A stretch of 64,000 nt of DNA from Deuterostichococcus epilithicus (Eukaryota > Chlorophyta > Trebouxiophyceae > Prasiolales > Stichococcaceae). The notes under the pieces are model-generated. The model saw nothing but the letters and a program-made list of their open reading frames with translations, did not search any database and was not told the DNA's origin. Where the stretch lies: assembly GCA_033439295.1 (NCBI GenBank), contig JAVTLE010000005.1:1-64000 (forward strand), given 5' to 3'. Within the stretch, counting starts at the first letter, position 1. Every line of letters starts with the position of its first letter. A program made the position numbers and the translations under genes. Below are positions 23,975-36,213 of the stretch, piece by piece.

Positions 23975-25163
23975 CAGGACGCCTGACAGCTCCGGAATGA
24001 GGTCTGCCTGCAGGCCATCCACAAAGAATAAGCGCGACACGACCCAGCCGCGCTCTGCTGCGCTCGGCAACTCGAACCTCGTCAGCAGGTTCACAGGGTG
24101 CCATTTCCATCTTGTGAGTTGCTGCTGCTGGCACAGATCACAGGGCTGCCAGCTGCTCAGCCCGGAGCCCACCAGGTACTTGGCGACCCCTTTCTGCGCG
24201 ACCTTGGACGGTGGCAGCTGCTTGTGGAGCGCTGCGCCCTGCCCGATGCAGCGCTTTACAATCGATCAGAATACAGTGCCAGGTGCTCAGTCGGCCCCCC
24301 CGCCACCTGCTCCGCGGGGCCGGCAAAGTCGCCATCGGCAGGACCCGCCAGCGGCTGCTCCAGCAGCGAGGCTAGCGCCAGGTCCTTTTCGAGCGCGCTC
24401 TTCGCCGGTGTCAGCACCCGTCCCCAGACGCCCTCGTTCTCCAGCGAGAAGGCCTGCGGCGGGCGGCAAGAGAGATCACTCCTCCGCTGAGCGGTTTCCC
24501 ACGACACCTAGACGCGCGCTTAGTCTGGGGAGAACCCAGGAAGCATCTCCGGCCTTGTGTACAATCAGCCCAGCATCGACGGGCGCAGCATTCTTGCACG
24601 GTGAAGTGCAAGCAGGAATGTCCAGCATGCCGCAGCAAGAGCCCCTTCTACTCGCCTTTTCCAGGGCGTCCTGGGACATGCCCACGCGCTGCAGCTTCCT
24701 GTCACCGCTGGCGTTCTTGTACAGCCGGAAGTGCACGCCCACGTCCGCGCTCCCCAGGGCGCTCTGCAGACATTCCGACCTGCTTGTGCTAGCACTGGTC
24801 GAGCAGCTTACAAGCAGTGCATCAAGTGTGTGCGGGAATGTGGCCTTTCCATGCAGCTTGGCTAGGCCTTTGCTGTGCTGCAGTAGCATATTGTGATCCA
24901 GCATTCCTTTTGTGCTTCAGGGCTGAACCACTCACCGGCTGCAAAGCGCTGCTGCTTGTGTCGGCGGCAGCGTGCGCGCTTGTCAGGGCAGCGGCAGCGC
25001 CGTCGTCGAAGCCGGCGGGGGGCGCCGGTGGAGCCAGGGCCGCCATGACGTTGCGGGACGCGGCGAGGCTGTGTGCCATTCCTGACATCTCGGCCGCCCG
25101 ATGGGTGTCGACCGCATCCTCTGGCTTGGTGTGCAGCGCCGCTTCCGTTGCAGACGATACCAT
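23975..25163 (-). CDS. Unidentified coding exons upstream of, and in frame with, the pyrophosphatase
   Basis: Several exon-like blocks with good splice borders. From 25163 (ATG) to about 24935 the block contains THRAAEMSGMAHSLAASRN and ends at a GTGAGT donor. Near 24690-24790 there is SADVGVHFRLYKNASGD. Near 24300-24450 there is an exon flanked by CCGCAG and GAGCAG|GTGGCG containing ENEGVWGRVLTPAKSALEK. Near 24140-24230 there is LPPSKVAQKGVAKYLVGSG. From about 24085 the block contains AERGWVVSRLFFVDGLQAD and continues without a stop into the pyrophosphatase first exon. I do not recognise the family. It is either a separate gene whose 3' end I cannot place, or an N-terminal extension of the pyrophosphatase. 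Codon use looks like that of the neighbours. Confidence 0.45.
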
Positions 25164-25189
25164 TGCGTGCGGCTGCAGGCACGCCACAT

Positions 25190-26663
25190 GCGGAACAGCT
25201 GCCAGCCGCTTAGGTCATGTTTAGAAGCTGATTTCAAGGTTCTGAAACTCGGGCTGCTTGTGGAAGATGCTTACGAGGCCGTTGTTTCAGATCTGTGTGC
25301 CAGCGGGATCGCTGTCCCACTAGTAGTTGCGCTGATTCGGCAGAGGACTCAGGAGCCCCTCAATCACATTCTTTGCTCTGAAATCGACGGCAGAGATGCG
25401 CACGGTGGCAGGTAGCGAGGATCCGGGATCAAATCGGTTCCGGAGATCAGTGGCGCGCTGGGTAGTGGCAGCGGAACATGCAGCTAGTCAGCCGGTGGTG
25501 CATCATCTGCGCACGCACATCAGTGTAGACCCTGATAAGATTCCATTACAAAATGGTTCATGCGCAAAGGCGCACCTGCCGTCTCTGCCACCCGCCGACT
25601 CTGAGGATCCCAAGGGTCGGTTCCTGGCTTCTGCAGCCGCAACCCGAGGTCAATGGCTGACACTACCGACTGCAGTCAGGATAACGCGCCCTCTAACAAT
25701 CATGCAGATGGTGTTCTGCGCAAGATATCGTCGTGACAAGTCCTCGGGACGATTTAGTCAAAATCGCGGGAAAGGGGCGACAAGATGGCAGCTTCCATTA
25801 AATCAATGGCCATCGCCTCCCGGGCGGACGAGCCAGACGTGCCGTTTGGCATGACCCAACCGCTGGCATTGACGAGATGAGCCTCCTAGCGGGCATGCTG
25901 ACGGGCCGCACCGCGCCTGCAGCTTCCCTGGGGTCTGCGGATCCCAGTGGGCGCACATCCAGCCGGTGTTGTCGTTCGGCGAAGGCCTTCAGCTCTGGCG
26001 TCGCCCGACAACAGCACAGCAGAGGTGGGCATAGGAAGGGACATCGTGACGGAAATGGGTGGAGGCAAACCCGTGGTACAGAAGGGATCCAGCCTTTGTG
26101 CGCTGCTCTGTGTGGACGCCAGGACCGACGTGAACATATGGGCGGTTCACGCAGAACAGGAGCTGGTGCAAGCTGCATTTCCGTCACATCAGCATGTCGA
26201 CTGGCCACCTTGATTTGCGACACAACTATCAAAGTGGTAGCCAGTGACCGAGTCATAGCCTCTGTGCTGCCCTGATCAGCGGTGCACAGCGCATATGCTG
26301 GCGCGCTGGGCAGAAGCACGCACGTCTGAAAACTTGCATGTGCTTGCCTCTCTACACCATCTCTGGCGCGACAGACCGGCTTTGGTAGCTCGTACTAGCC
26401 TTTTCGACCTCAGATCATATCTGCAGCCTCTGTGCAGGTCTTGGCTGCCTCAAGGCCCGGCATAAAAGCATCGTTGTGAAACCTCTGTATCTCCAACAGC
26501 TGTACTCAGCAGGCTCCTTCTTTGATTCTCTACTCTCTGGTGAGGTTGGTAAAGATCACCGGCTCGCGGCCTCCTGAGCTGGCCTGAGCGGAGCTCTGCC
26601 ATGGAGCTCGCAGCAACCACGATGGCGATTTAAATGATTTCAAAGTCGATCCCTGTCATCAGC
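25190..26663. other. Intergenic region upstream of starch branching enzyme
   Basis: About 1.5 kb. Open frames are present on both strands, but none has recognisable domains or consistent exon borders. The part at 26340-26640 is less GC-rich and is the likely promoter and 5' UTR of the branching enzyme. A small upstream exon could be hidden here. Confidence 0.5.
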
Positions 26664-29600
26664 ATGCTGCGCAGATGCGCCCCGCCGCGGCGTGCATGCA
26701 GCGGCGGCGAAGGGGGCCGGCGGCAGCAGCGAGCCCACGCGGCAGTCACTGGAGTCGCTGCGCAGCGAGAACGAGGCGCTGCGCAACTCCATCAGCGAGG
26801 CGGAGGCCGTCGTCGGGGAGCTAAGCAGCTCCGGTGGCGGCGCGGCAGGCGGCGCGGACTCGCCGGAGGCGGTCCTTGCGGCGCAGGACAACGGCAGCCC
26901 CGCTGGCGGCAACATCACATCCGCAACGGCAGCGCCGCCCAGCAGCGGTCCCAGTGAGGACCACCCCGCCGGCAAGCCGTCCACATCCAACGAACATGCG
27001 GGTGGGCGCACATGAAAGATGCTTTCCCTGCATAAAGGTGCTCCCTCTGCTGGCATGCCACCGTCGAGGGCCTCCAAGCTCTCATCATTGCGACTACAAT
27101 GGCGCGGCTGCAGGCATGGCGCACCCCTCTGCTGCCGCCGCCCTCATGGCCTGGAGCATGCAAGGTGACACCCCTGCACGGGTGTCCACACGGGCCGGGA
27201 TCCGCCCGGCGCGGTGGGTGACCGCGGAGGAGCTGGACGCGCCATCATGTGCCAACACGACGCACGATCTTTACAATCGCCACCGCTTTCCAGAGCAACA
27301 CTTGTTCAAAATTTGTGCCTCCGCAGGCGTGGCGCCACACGGCGGGCTGGCGACCGCGGAGGAGCTGGATGCGGCGCACGCGGCGGAGTCGCGGCCGGCG
27401 CCCACCTGCCCAGAGGACTACTGGTCGCCGCAGCAGGCGGACCCGGGGGGCGCCTTCATCGAGCAGTACGGCGCGATCCAGCCGGTGCCAGCGCACGATG
27501 GCACCGAGTGCCTCAAGTGGGACGACACGCTGTGGGCACACGCCGACCACTTCAAGGTGCGCGGGCAACCGCGGGAGTTCAGGGCTTGGAAGTTCTGACC
27601 AGTCCTGGTTTTGGGTCGGAAAAGAAAATCGTTCGGGAAAGGAAGCCCTGCACCTGACAACGGGCTCCTGGGGCGTGCTGTTTTGTGTGCATTGCATGAC
27701 TGTGAATGATGCGCAGGCGGTGACTGCTGACGTCAGGTGTTGGTCACGCCCACGTGCGTGTCGCAAGCGCCGCACATTTGCAGATATGACCTGGCAGACC
27801 TCTAACCAGCCCCTGCGGCATGTTTCCATTGTGCCTACATGCACGGCGCACGCAGCTGACTCGTTGGCAACCCAAAGTTTGCCCTTGACATCGCGCTGGC
27901 GCACCTCTGGATGCAGGTGGCTGAACTGCAAACCCCTCACAGCCGCACAGTGCACAGTCCTGGTACAGGATGGCCGGCGCACAGCCTGACACATTCCCTG
28001 CGTGCTTCCCTGTCCCCGCAGTACCGCTGGCACGCGTACAAGAGCATTCGGGAGGCGATCGACCAGAACGAGGGGGGGCTGGCAAAGTTTTCGCAGGGCT
28101 ACAAATACTACGGCTTCAACCGCGGCGAGAAGGACGGCGCCGCCGGCATCTGGTACCGTGAGTGGGCACCCGGCGCCAGGGTGAGCTGCGAATTCAAGGG
28201 TGTTTCACAGCTTGAATCTGGACTCGAGCGTGTTTCAAGGCATGCGGGGTCCACACTCTTGACCTGTCAGAAATGTGAGCATGGTCAGGCCGTGCACTTT
28301 ACAACAAACCTGCCCCCGCCCCCCCCCCCCCGGAGGGGGGAGGGGGGGACACAGTCGCTGTGTCGGAGGTGCCGTTGCAGCACCTGTCACAGCGGCGGGG
28401 TGCTTGTGCATGCGCGCATGCTTGCAGAGCTGCTGCTGTGGTCGCGATGGCACTTGACGGGTGCACATGCAAAAGTCGTTCCTGAACGTAAGGCAAACTG
28501 TTGATGGCATTGATTTTCCCCACAGGCCATTGCGCTGGTGGGCGAATTCAATGCCTGGCAGCCAAAGGACGAGCACTGGGCGGTGCGCAACGACTTTGGC
28601 GTCTGGGAGCTGTTCCTGCCAGACAACGCCGACGGCAGCCAGGCCATCCAGCACAAGTGAGCAGCTTCGTCATTGCATCATCATAAGTGCTGCTGGATTC
28701 CCACGAGCAGCCGGGGAGGCCTCCCGAGCTGCAATACTTGAAGCCTTGCACCTGCCCAACGCTGAAGCTGCAAAAGTGTGGTGCCGCTTTTCCATGCACC
28801 CTGTGCCGGCTGTGGCTGCTTGCTGGGCAACTGGCTGCGGCTGCTTGCCAAGTAGCTGCCACGTCCAACTCAGATGGATTGTCCTGCCCATCTCCACTTT
28901 GCTGATACCCAGCACAGTCGTCCAGCCTCCTGTCATGGCGCACAATGGTGAAACAAGCCCAGGTTCTGAATGGGGAAGCACCTACGAGCACCTTGCACTC
29001 GACTGCGCATGACCAGGGAGACTGCCCAGCTTTTCGACATCAAGCCAGGGCTGTGTGCCTTGTGGTCAATGGTGGGCAGTGCCGGCCGGCATGCCGGCTG
29101 CTGATCCAGGTAACAAACCTGTGCTGCCCGTCGCAGGTCCAAGATTAAGTGCCGACTGGAGACGGCATACGGGGAGTGGGTTGAACGCATCCCCGCCTGG
29201 ATCAAGTGGGCCACCCAGGAATGGAACGAGGTGCAGTTCAATGGCGTCTACTACGAGCCGCCAAACGGCTACAGCGCCGCCGGCGAGCTGACGCCCGATG
29301 CCAACTACACCTTCAAGTGGCCGCGCCCCGAGCGGTGAGCGTGGGTTTTCGAGGACAAGTGGCCCACGTTCTCGATGATGTGGAGTGGAGTGCCTGGTTG
29401 CTGCTGGTCGGACCTGAACAGCTCTCCTGAATGCAAGTGCACCGTGAGTCTGCTCCATCTGGCAGAGACCTGCAGCATCAGCCGCGCCACGTGCCTGTCA
29501 GGACTGCGTCAAGTGGCGCCCCTGTCCGCAGCCGCAATCAGGAGTCTTGCTGCCTGGCATCGTGCACTCCTTCACACCAGCGGTGCCAGGTGGCCAGCCG

Positions 29601-32600
29601 CGCTGCGTCACAGTCTCCGCTAGTGCTGCGAGCAGCCCTGCGCTTGCTGTGACGCCAGACAGCTCGGAGCATCCGCAAGCTAGTCAGCCTCGCAGGCTCC
29701 CCGAGTGTGGTCCGCATGGGCATGGCTGCAATGCGGGGCCATGGCAGGCTTGTTGTGCTGTCAAACAGCATCCCGCGGATCGCCAAAGGAATCAGCGTCG
29801 GCCTCAATGCACAACTGGCTTGAACGCCCCCAGTTCCTGAGGCAGGCTGCGTGCTGACAGCTCTGCCCTGCATCGTAAATTTGAGGCCTCCGTCAACAGC
29901 CACAAGTGTCAGGTCCCGGACGGCCCATCATTTTTGGCGCACGTTCCTGCGTGCCTGTTGCGCTGGCTACTCGTCCGATTCCTGCCCAGCACTACCCGCG
30001 TGCCGTATGTCGCGCCGCTCAAAACCGCTGCCTTACCCGCCCCTGCAGGCCGCGGGCGCTGCGAATCTACGAGTGCCACGTGGGCATGAGCAGCGCGGAG
30101 CCAAAGATCAACACCTACAACGAGTTCAAGACGGACATGCTGCCCCGCATCCGCATGCTGGGCTACAACACTATCCAGATCATGGCGGTGCAGGAGCATG
30201 CCTACTACGGCTCCTTCGGCTACCACGTCACGAACTTCTTTGCGGTGGGTCTCCGTGGGGCTGTGCGACCGGTCCTGGACTCCTGCATGCAGGGCTTGGT
30301 GCTGTCGACACGGCCCCCTGAGAACGTGTCTGGCAGCCAGAGGCGCGAGGCCCCTTCCTGTGTGAGGCCTCGACTGTGAAGCGGTGTTGCGGACATAAGA
30401 TCGAACTCGGCGGGTGCGAGGAGGGGCAGCCGGTGCTGCGCAACCGCGACGTCGTGGGCGAAGTGTCTGGCGCAGCCTCTGTGGGGCCAGCAGCCGGTGC
30501 GGCAGCCTAGCGAGCTGGAGGTGGTCATCAGCGAGGCTGATTGCCCAACATTCACTTCCAGCAACTCGTTGCTGCTCCCCCCCGCGCGCAGGCCAGCAGC
30601 CGGTGTGGCACCCCCGACGAGCTGAAGGCGATGATCGATGAGGCGCACCGGCTGGGCATGGTGGTGCTCATGGACATCGTTCACTCGCACGCGTCCAAAA
30701 ACACCAACGACGGCATCAACATGTTTGACGGCACGGAGGCCATGTACTTTCACGGCGGGGGTCGCGGCTACCACTGGATGTGGGACTCGCGCTGCTTCAA
30801 TTATGGTGCGTGGGGCTCTGTAGGGTTTCGGGTTTGGGGTTGTGCTCCCTTGAATCTGCGCGTCACAACCCTACCGCTCTGCAGTGCCATCTCGTGCCTG
30901 GCAGCTTGCGCAAGCGCGCTGCACAAGCTCGTGGCAGCAGGCGCCAGCCGCATGGTTCACCCTGCTCCATTGCCCGCGCCTGTGCAGCACTCACATAACC
31001 CTGTCCTGTCTCATGTGCTGCCTTCAGCGACCTCGTAGCTGCAGATAATCTGGTGGGGGTCTCTCCATTAATCTCAAGCCTCCAGGGTCTGCAGCAACGC
31101 AAACAACGCAACCATGTGCTCAGGCAACTGGGAGACGCTGCGCTTCCTGGTGTCCAATGCGCGCTGGTGGGTGGACGAGTACAAGTTTGACGGCTACCGC
31201 TTTGACGGCGTCACCTCCATGATGTACCACCACCATGGCCTGCAGATGGCCTTCACCGGTGAGGGTTCGAGAGGGGCGCCGCCGCTGGGGCTGTTTTGCA
31301 CGCTTTGTGAGGTCTGCGCGGCCTGGCCTGTCTTGGCAGGCACTTGTCAGACAATCGTTTCTGAGAGGGCTCAGGCCATGGCAGTAGCTGCGGCGGCTAC
31401 ACTCGAGGCGTGCCAACTTGTGCACTGAACCAACCTCGCAGCTGAGAACAGTCTGTGGGCCAGGGATGTGTTTGCCGAGCGACTCAGCGAGCCTGCGCCA
31501 ACTGCTGCACTCTTCCTGCTCTTGACAGGCAACTACGAGGAGTACTTCGGCATGGCGACAGACATCGAGGCGGTGACGTACCTGATGCTCATGAACACCA
31601 TGCTGCACGACCTGTTCCCCTCCGTCATCACCATCGGCGAGGATGTTTCTGGCATGCCCACCTTCTGCCGGTGGGTTGCTTGTGCAATGGGCTTTCCTCC
31701 TTTCACCTTACCTTCCTCCTGCTGTGCCGGCTGGCCCCCATGTGGCTTCCAGTATCGTCTGCAGGATCAGCCGCAGCTCCTGCCAGCATTCGTGACAGGG
31801 ACCTCAGAAACTAATCATAGTCCCACCTGTCCGCCTGCAAAGTCGTTCTGTAACATCGTCTTTTGCAGGCCTGTGGAGGAGGGCGGTGTCGGCTTCGACT
31901 ACCGGTTGCAGATGGCCATCGCTGACAAGTGGATCGAGGTGAGCAACGCATCAGCACAAAGGTGTCTGTTTGCATCATCAGCAGAGGCGCAGACAGCGCC
32001 ATACGGGCCTGCGCCTGCGGCAACCTTGTCACACCTGGGCGGAGGGGTGTCTGCATGTTCAATTCCAGCCGCACATTGACGCGTTGAAGACGCAGGCCAC
32101 GCCATTAGCGCCCGCAGCAGTTTGTCAGACCCGAGCTGAGGGGTGTCACTTCCAGTCGCACCTCTGAACCGTACCAGTGGGAGATAGTTCACCAGCAGAC
32201 AATTCAGGTGGTCTGCAACTGCCGCACTGCCTGTGCTGCGGGGGTGGGCCTGGGCACCGGCGGCATGCAGGCCCGTCTGTCGATAGGCGTAAGAGGTTCA
32301 AATGTTTATTTCCTCACAGGCCAAACCCTGCAAATTGTTTGTTGTGCAGGTGCTGGAGAAGACGCCGAGCGACTACGACTGGGACATGGGCAACATCATC
32401 CACACGCTGACCAACCGGCGGTACGCCGAAAACTGCGTCGGCTACGCTGAGTCCCACGACCAGGTAGGGATCTGTGCTGCTGGGTTCGTGCAGTTGATCC
32501 GAGGAAGGGAGCCGCACTGTACATCGCTTGATCAACGTACAGAATGCTTACGGAAGACTGCCATACTGTTGGATGTGCCACCTGCTGTGGGAAGGCGCCG

Positions 32601-35600
32601 CTTGCCTGCAATGCACACAGGACCTCGCAGCTCTGTTCGCCTTGCGACCGAGCTGATCGGCCTTCATTGGCTCCTGCAGGCTCTGGTCGGCGACAAGGTG
32701 TGACTCCGACCGATGCCTGACTCGCTTTCGGCATCATGCATCAAGCCATGTATATGATGTGGAGAATCAGGTCGTGTGTCATGGTGTGTGCCGAAGTTGC
32801 GCTGTGTGCCCACTTCGCATGGCAATCAACAGCAGTGGCAGGGCGGAAGTTCAGAGCTGCAGCACATTTATTCACAGCAAGCTCGTTATCTGAACGTGCT
32901 GCCTGGCACCAACCGTCGCCTCCCATAGGAGCAGCGGCTGCTGCAGGGCACTGGCCACCCTGCCGAATGTGAGCTTTGAGGTTCATTCACCACGCAGACC
33001 ATTGCCTTCTGGCTGATGGATGCGGACATGTACGACAACATGAGCCTGAAGGGCAACAGCAGCCCGCGCGTCGAGCGCGGCATCGCCCTGCACAAGATGG
33101 TGCGGAAGGCGGCGGCCCAGAAACCCCTGCCCTGGCACACAATGCGCTCGACCTGCTTCGGACGCTGCGATCATCACAGCTGGCCGAGGCCGGCCGAGGC
33201 GGCAGGCTCACCTGCTCTGGGGGCTCGTCTCGCCTGCCGGCTTGCGCATCTTCGGTCTGCTCCACCTTCTGTTTCTTGCGTCTCGACATATCCAGCTGCT
33301 GCGACCGTGCGCAGATCCGGCTGCTCACCATGACGCTGGGCGGTGAGTCATACCTCAACTTCATGGGCAACGAGTTCGGGTGAGGTTCGCATCCACATGC
33401 ATGTGACCACTGTCCTTCAATCGCCTGATTGGCGATTGAACAGGCGAACATCACCTCAGGCGATCCTGCGCCTCAACTCCACAACTGCACCGCCAAGCGC
33501 CTTTCAGGAACACAGCGCCTCCCCCACTGCCCTGCACCAGAGCACCCCGCCCTGTGCCAGGAAATGTCCCGACTCCGATTTCACATGACGGCTGCCGGCA
33601 CCTGCACGACGGTCCGGCCCCGGCGTGGCTGCACCTGATCGCGAGGCACGCCCTCCTGCGCAGGCACCCCGAGTGGATCGACTTTCCGCGGGACGACACC
33701 TACGACACGTCCACCGGTGCCTTTGTGCCAGGCACGCGCACCCACCTTGTCTTGCGGATGCATTTCACGTGAAGACTGTTGGGCCGTGATTCTGTCGCAG
33801 ATGTGCTGCCATGAACACAACTTTGCTGCCATAGATACAGCGGCCGCTCACCGTTCCAATTGCCGAGACGGGGCGGAGGTCATGGCCTCGGGTGTCTGGC
33901 AGCTCTGAGGGTGTGCATCACCCTTGCACCTCACTTGTCAACTCACCGTGTTCATGCACATGGCTCTCAAGGCAATGGCGGCAGCCTGGACAAGTGCCGG
34001 CGGCGGTGGGACCTGGCAGAGGACGAGGACCTGCGCTACAAGTTCATGTACGTTTTCGACCGCGCCATGAACCACCTGGACAAGGTACAGTGCTGCATCT
34101 TCCCATTCCGGCTGTGGGGCTGCCAGCCTGGGCCTGCCCTGCAGCTCGACCAAGCAGCACTGCTTTCTAGGGTGAGGGACGGAGACCGGTCCAGGCAGCG
34201 GAATTTGGCTGGCTTGCGGTGGCTGCAGTTGCCCGCCGCAGTCGACAATTGGCAATCCACTGTGCAGCCACTCTGGACCGCTCTTTCAGGCGCCGCATCA
34301 TGCCAATAACGTGTACTGCTGAGCACCTCCCGAACACCCTGCAGGCCTTTGGCTTTGTGGCGGCGCCGCACACATATGTGAGCCGCAAGGACGAGGGTGA
34401 CAAGCTGATTGCGCTGGAGCGGGGCGACCTGGTCATGGTGTTCAACTTTCACCCCTCCAACTCGTACCAGGACTACCGCGTCGGCTGCCTGCTGCCGGGC
34501 CCCTACAAGGTGCTTCCCTGTGAACATCAGCGTCTGGAGTGCCTCGCCCCATGGGGCTGACGCATGGCCGCTGCGGGGCGGCTACCAATGCAAGACCTTC
34601 CACGGCGCTTGGGCAGCTCCTCCTTGCGAGTGCAGCACCCAAGTCAGCTGCTGCTACGTTCTCGGCCAGCCGCCGGGACGTAGATCGTCTGTGCAGCTGG
34701 ACTTGCCCAGGTCTGCGAGGGGAGAACAGCGAGCACTCGTTGGAGTATGCAGGCAACGACCGCTACTTCGCCGCCAACCCTAGATCTGCTCACACCCACT
34801 GCAGACCCACACCAATGCTGCCTGGGCCGCAGGTGGTACTGTCGTCGGACGAGGCGGTATTTGGCGGCTATGAGAACGCCAGCAAGAAGTACGACACCGA
34901 GTACGCCACCAGCGAGGGCACTTATGACAACCGCCCCAACTCCTTCCAGGTGGGTGGATCCTTCCCGACTGGTTCCAGCTGCTGCGTCCGGCCCTGCACA
35001 GTCAGTTTGCGAGAACACTTGGACTGGACATCATCCAGCTCAGGGTCTGCAGAGTGTGCGCAGCTCGTATGCGACGCTGCCAACGGCAGTCCGCCGTGGA
35101 GGCGCCTTGCGTCCCGCTCATCTGGTGCCTTGACGTCTTGTGCCCGCTCACGACGTGACCGCCTATCCCCGCGTGGCCCTGAACCTGCAAACGGCGCCCG
35201 AACACCCTGGCGCAGGTGTACGCGCCGTCGAGGACGGTCGTGGTGTACGCGCCGGCAGAGTGCGCTGACCCGCAGGCGGACTCTAAGCCCGCCGGCATCC
35301 CCGGCCTGGGCGTCAAGGGCCTGGGTGCGTCCGCCTTACCCAAACTGCTTGCTGTCCCTACTCGTCCTGTGTCGTGCTGACAGCCATTGGAGTCGCACGC
35401 GCGTCAGGCAGGTTGCCAGCTTGCCGACTGCGTGGTCCAATGTGCCTCCGGCGGACAAGGCAAGGAGGTGAAGAGTTGCCAGGCACCTGGGTCTCGTGTC
35501 GTGGGCTCAGGCGCAGGCTGGATCCACCCGCCGCTGTGTGCTGCTTGCGGGCCTTGCATCGCGTACTCTGACACACGTCGTTGCTTCTGCAGGACCCTTC

Positions 35601-35612
35601 TATTCCTACTGA
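26664..35612 (+). CDS. SBE: Starch branching enzyme (1,4-alpha-glucan branching enzyme, GH13)
   Basis: This enzyme makes alpha-1,6 branches in amylopectin, normally in the plastid stroma. The N-terminal exon (about 26700-27013) encodes a coiled-coil-like segment ([17 protein letters not shown]), and a second one starts at 27327. CBM48 follows: YKYYGFNR and [11 protein letters not shown] (28100-28175), then [16 protein letters not shown] (28530). The GH13 core has [21 protein letters not shown] (residues split across 30062-30125), [33 protein letters not shown], the nucleophile region [19 protein letters not shown] (31185), the acid/base segment [11 protein letters not shown] (31630), and the transition-state segment YAESHDQ (32440) continuing ALVGDKT. 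The C-terminal part includes [37 protein letters not shown] and [18 protein letters not shown]. The last exon starts at 35593 after CTGG|GTGCGT and ends at TGA 35610-35612 (GPFYSY). All active-site segments are intact. The start is uncertain: the coiled-coil frame is entered through an acceptor near 26700, so an upstream coding exon is likely. Introns contain decayed exon copies. Confidence 0.94.
27187..27240 (+). repeat. Partial copy of the following SBE exon start
   Basis: CACACGG followed by GACCGCGGAGGAGCTGGA at 27220-27237 repeats the same 18 bases at 27352-27369 in the SBE exon that begins at 27327. Both are preceded by CACACGG within 35 bases. Either a degraded exon duplicate in the preceding intron, or a real exon that gives the protein two TAEELDA motifs. 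Confidence 0.6.
28312..28348. repeat. Poly-C / poly-G hairpin tract in an SBE intron
   Basis: About 20 bases of almost pure C are followed immediately by GGAGGGGGGAGGGGGGG. The two halves are complementary and could form a perfect hairpin; the G half could also form a quadruplex. Such tracts are also common assembly trouble spots, so the length is uncertain. Confidence 0.8.
30486..30541 (+). repeat. Decayed copy of the next SBE exon inside its upstream intron
   Basis: Starts GCCAGCAGCCGGTGCGGCA and aligns over about 56 bases with the real exon start at 30592 (GCCAGCAGCCGGTGTGGCA), with one single-base indel and scattered changes; GAGCTGNAGG and GAGGC remain recognisable. Translated in the exon frame it begins ASSRCGS like the exon (ASSRCGT) and then loses the frame. 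It lies in the intron just before the exon that encodes the [17 protein letters not shown] segment. Confidence 0.75.
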
Positions 35613-36213
35613 GCGTCGCCTACCGAGGATGTGCGAGGGGCTGCAGGGCGCGGCGCAGCAGCAGACGGTTACGGCTGGCTGACGGCCATGCGATGCGTGC
35701 GGCTTGCCTGCAAGCCAGAAGTTGTGCAAGCGGCCAGAGTCAGGCGGCAGCAGTACCATTTTGATGGCTGTGAAAGCGAGGTGGCAAGCACATGGGTGTG
35801 CCACCTAGCTTGGCTTTGCCAGATTTCGAATTAGTAGCTTCTCGAGAGCAGCAGTGTTGGTTGTTACTGAGTCGGCTTTGAGTTGAACCGACAGTACGCA
35901 TGTCGCAGTGAGGTACTGTCCCCGCAACATGACGCAGTGAAGATGATGGTTTTCGACGAGCAAGAAGTCAGCTAAGCCTTCACGAACCCAACACAGCTTT
36001 GACACAGCTACCTAGTGAATCTCACCAAACTGGACAGGACCGTGGACCCATCACAAGGACTGACTCTCAGACTGTGAGTGTGAGAGCAGTGCGGCTGCCA
36101 TGACGAAATCAACACCTGAGCTGCACGCGTGGCTTCGACAGGGCACTGTGTTGACGTGTTGCCACTGACGCCTCCGTGGCTCTGGTCCTTCGCATCCTTC
36201 GCCCGGCAATCCG
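35613..36213. other. Convergent intergenic region (SBE and zinc-ribbon gene)
   Basis: About 600 bases between the stop of SBE (+) and the stop of the small zinc-ribbon gene (-). AT content is higher at 35810-36010, as expected of 3' UTRs. No gene seen. Confidence 0.55.
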
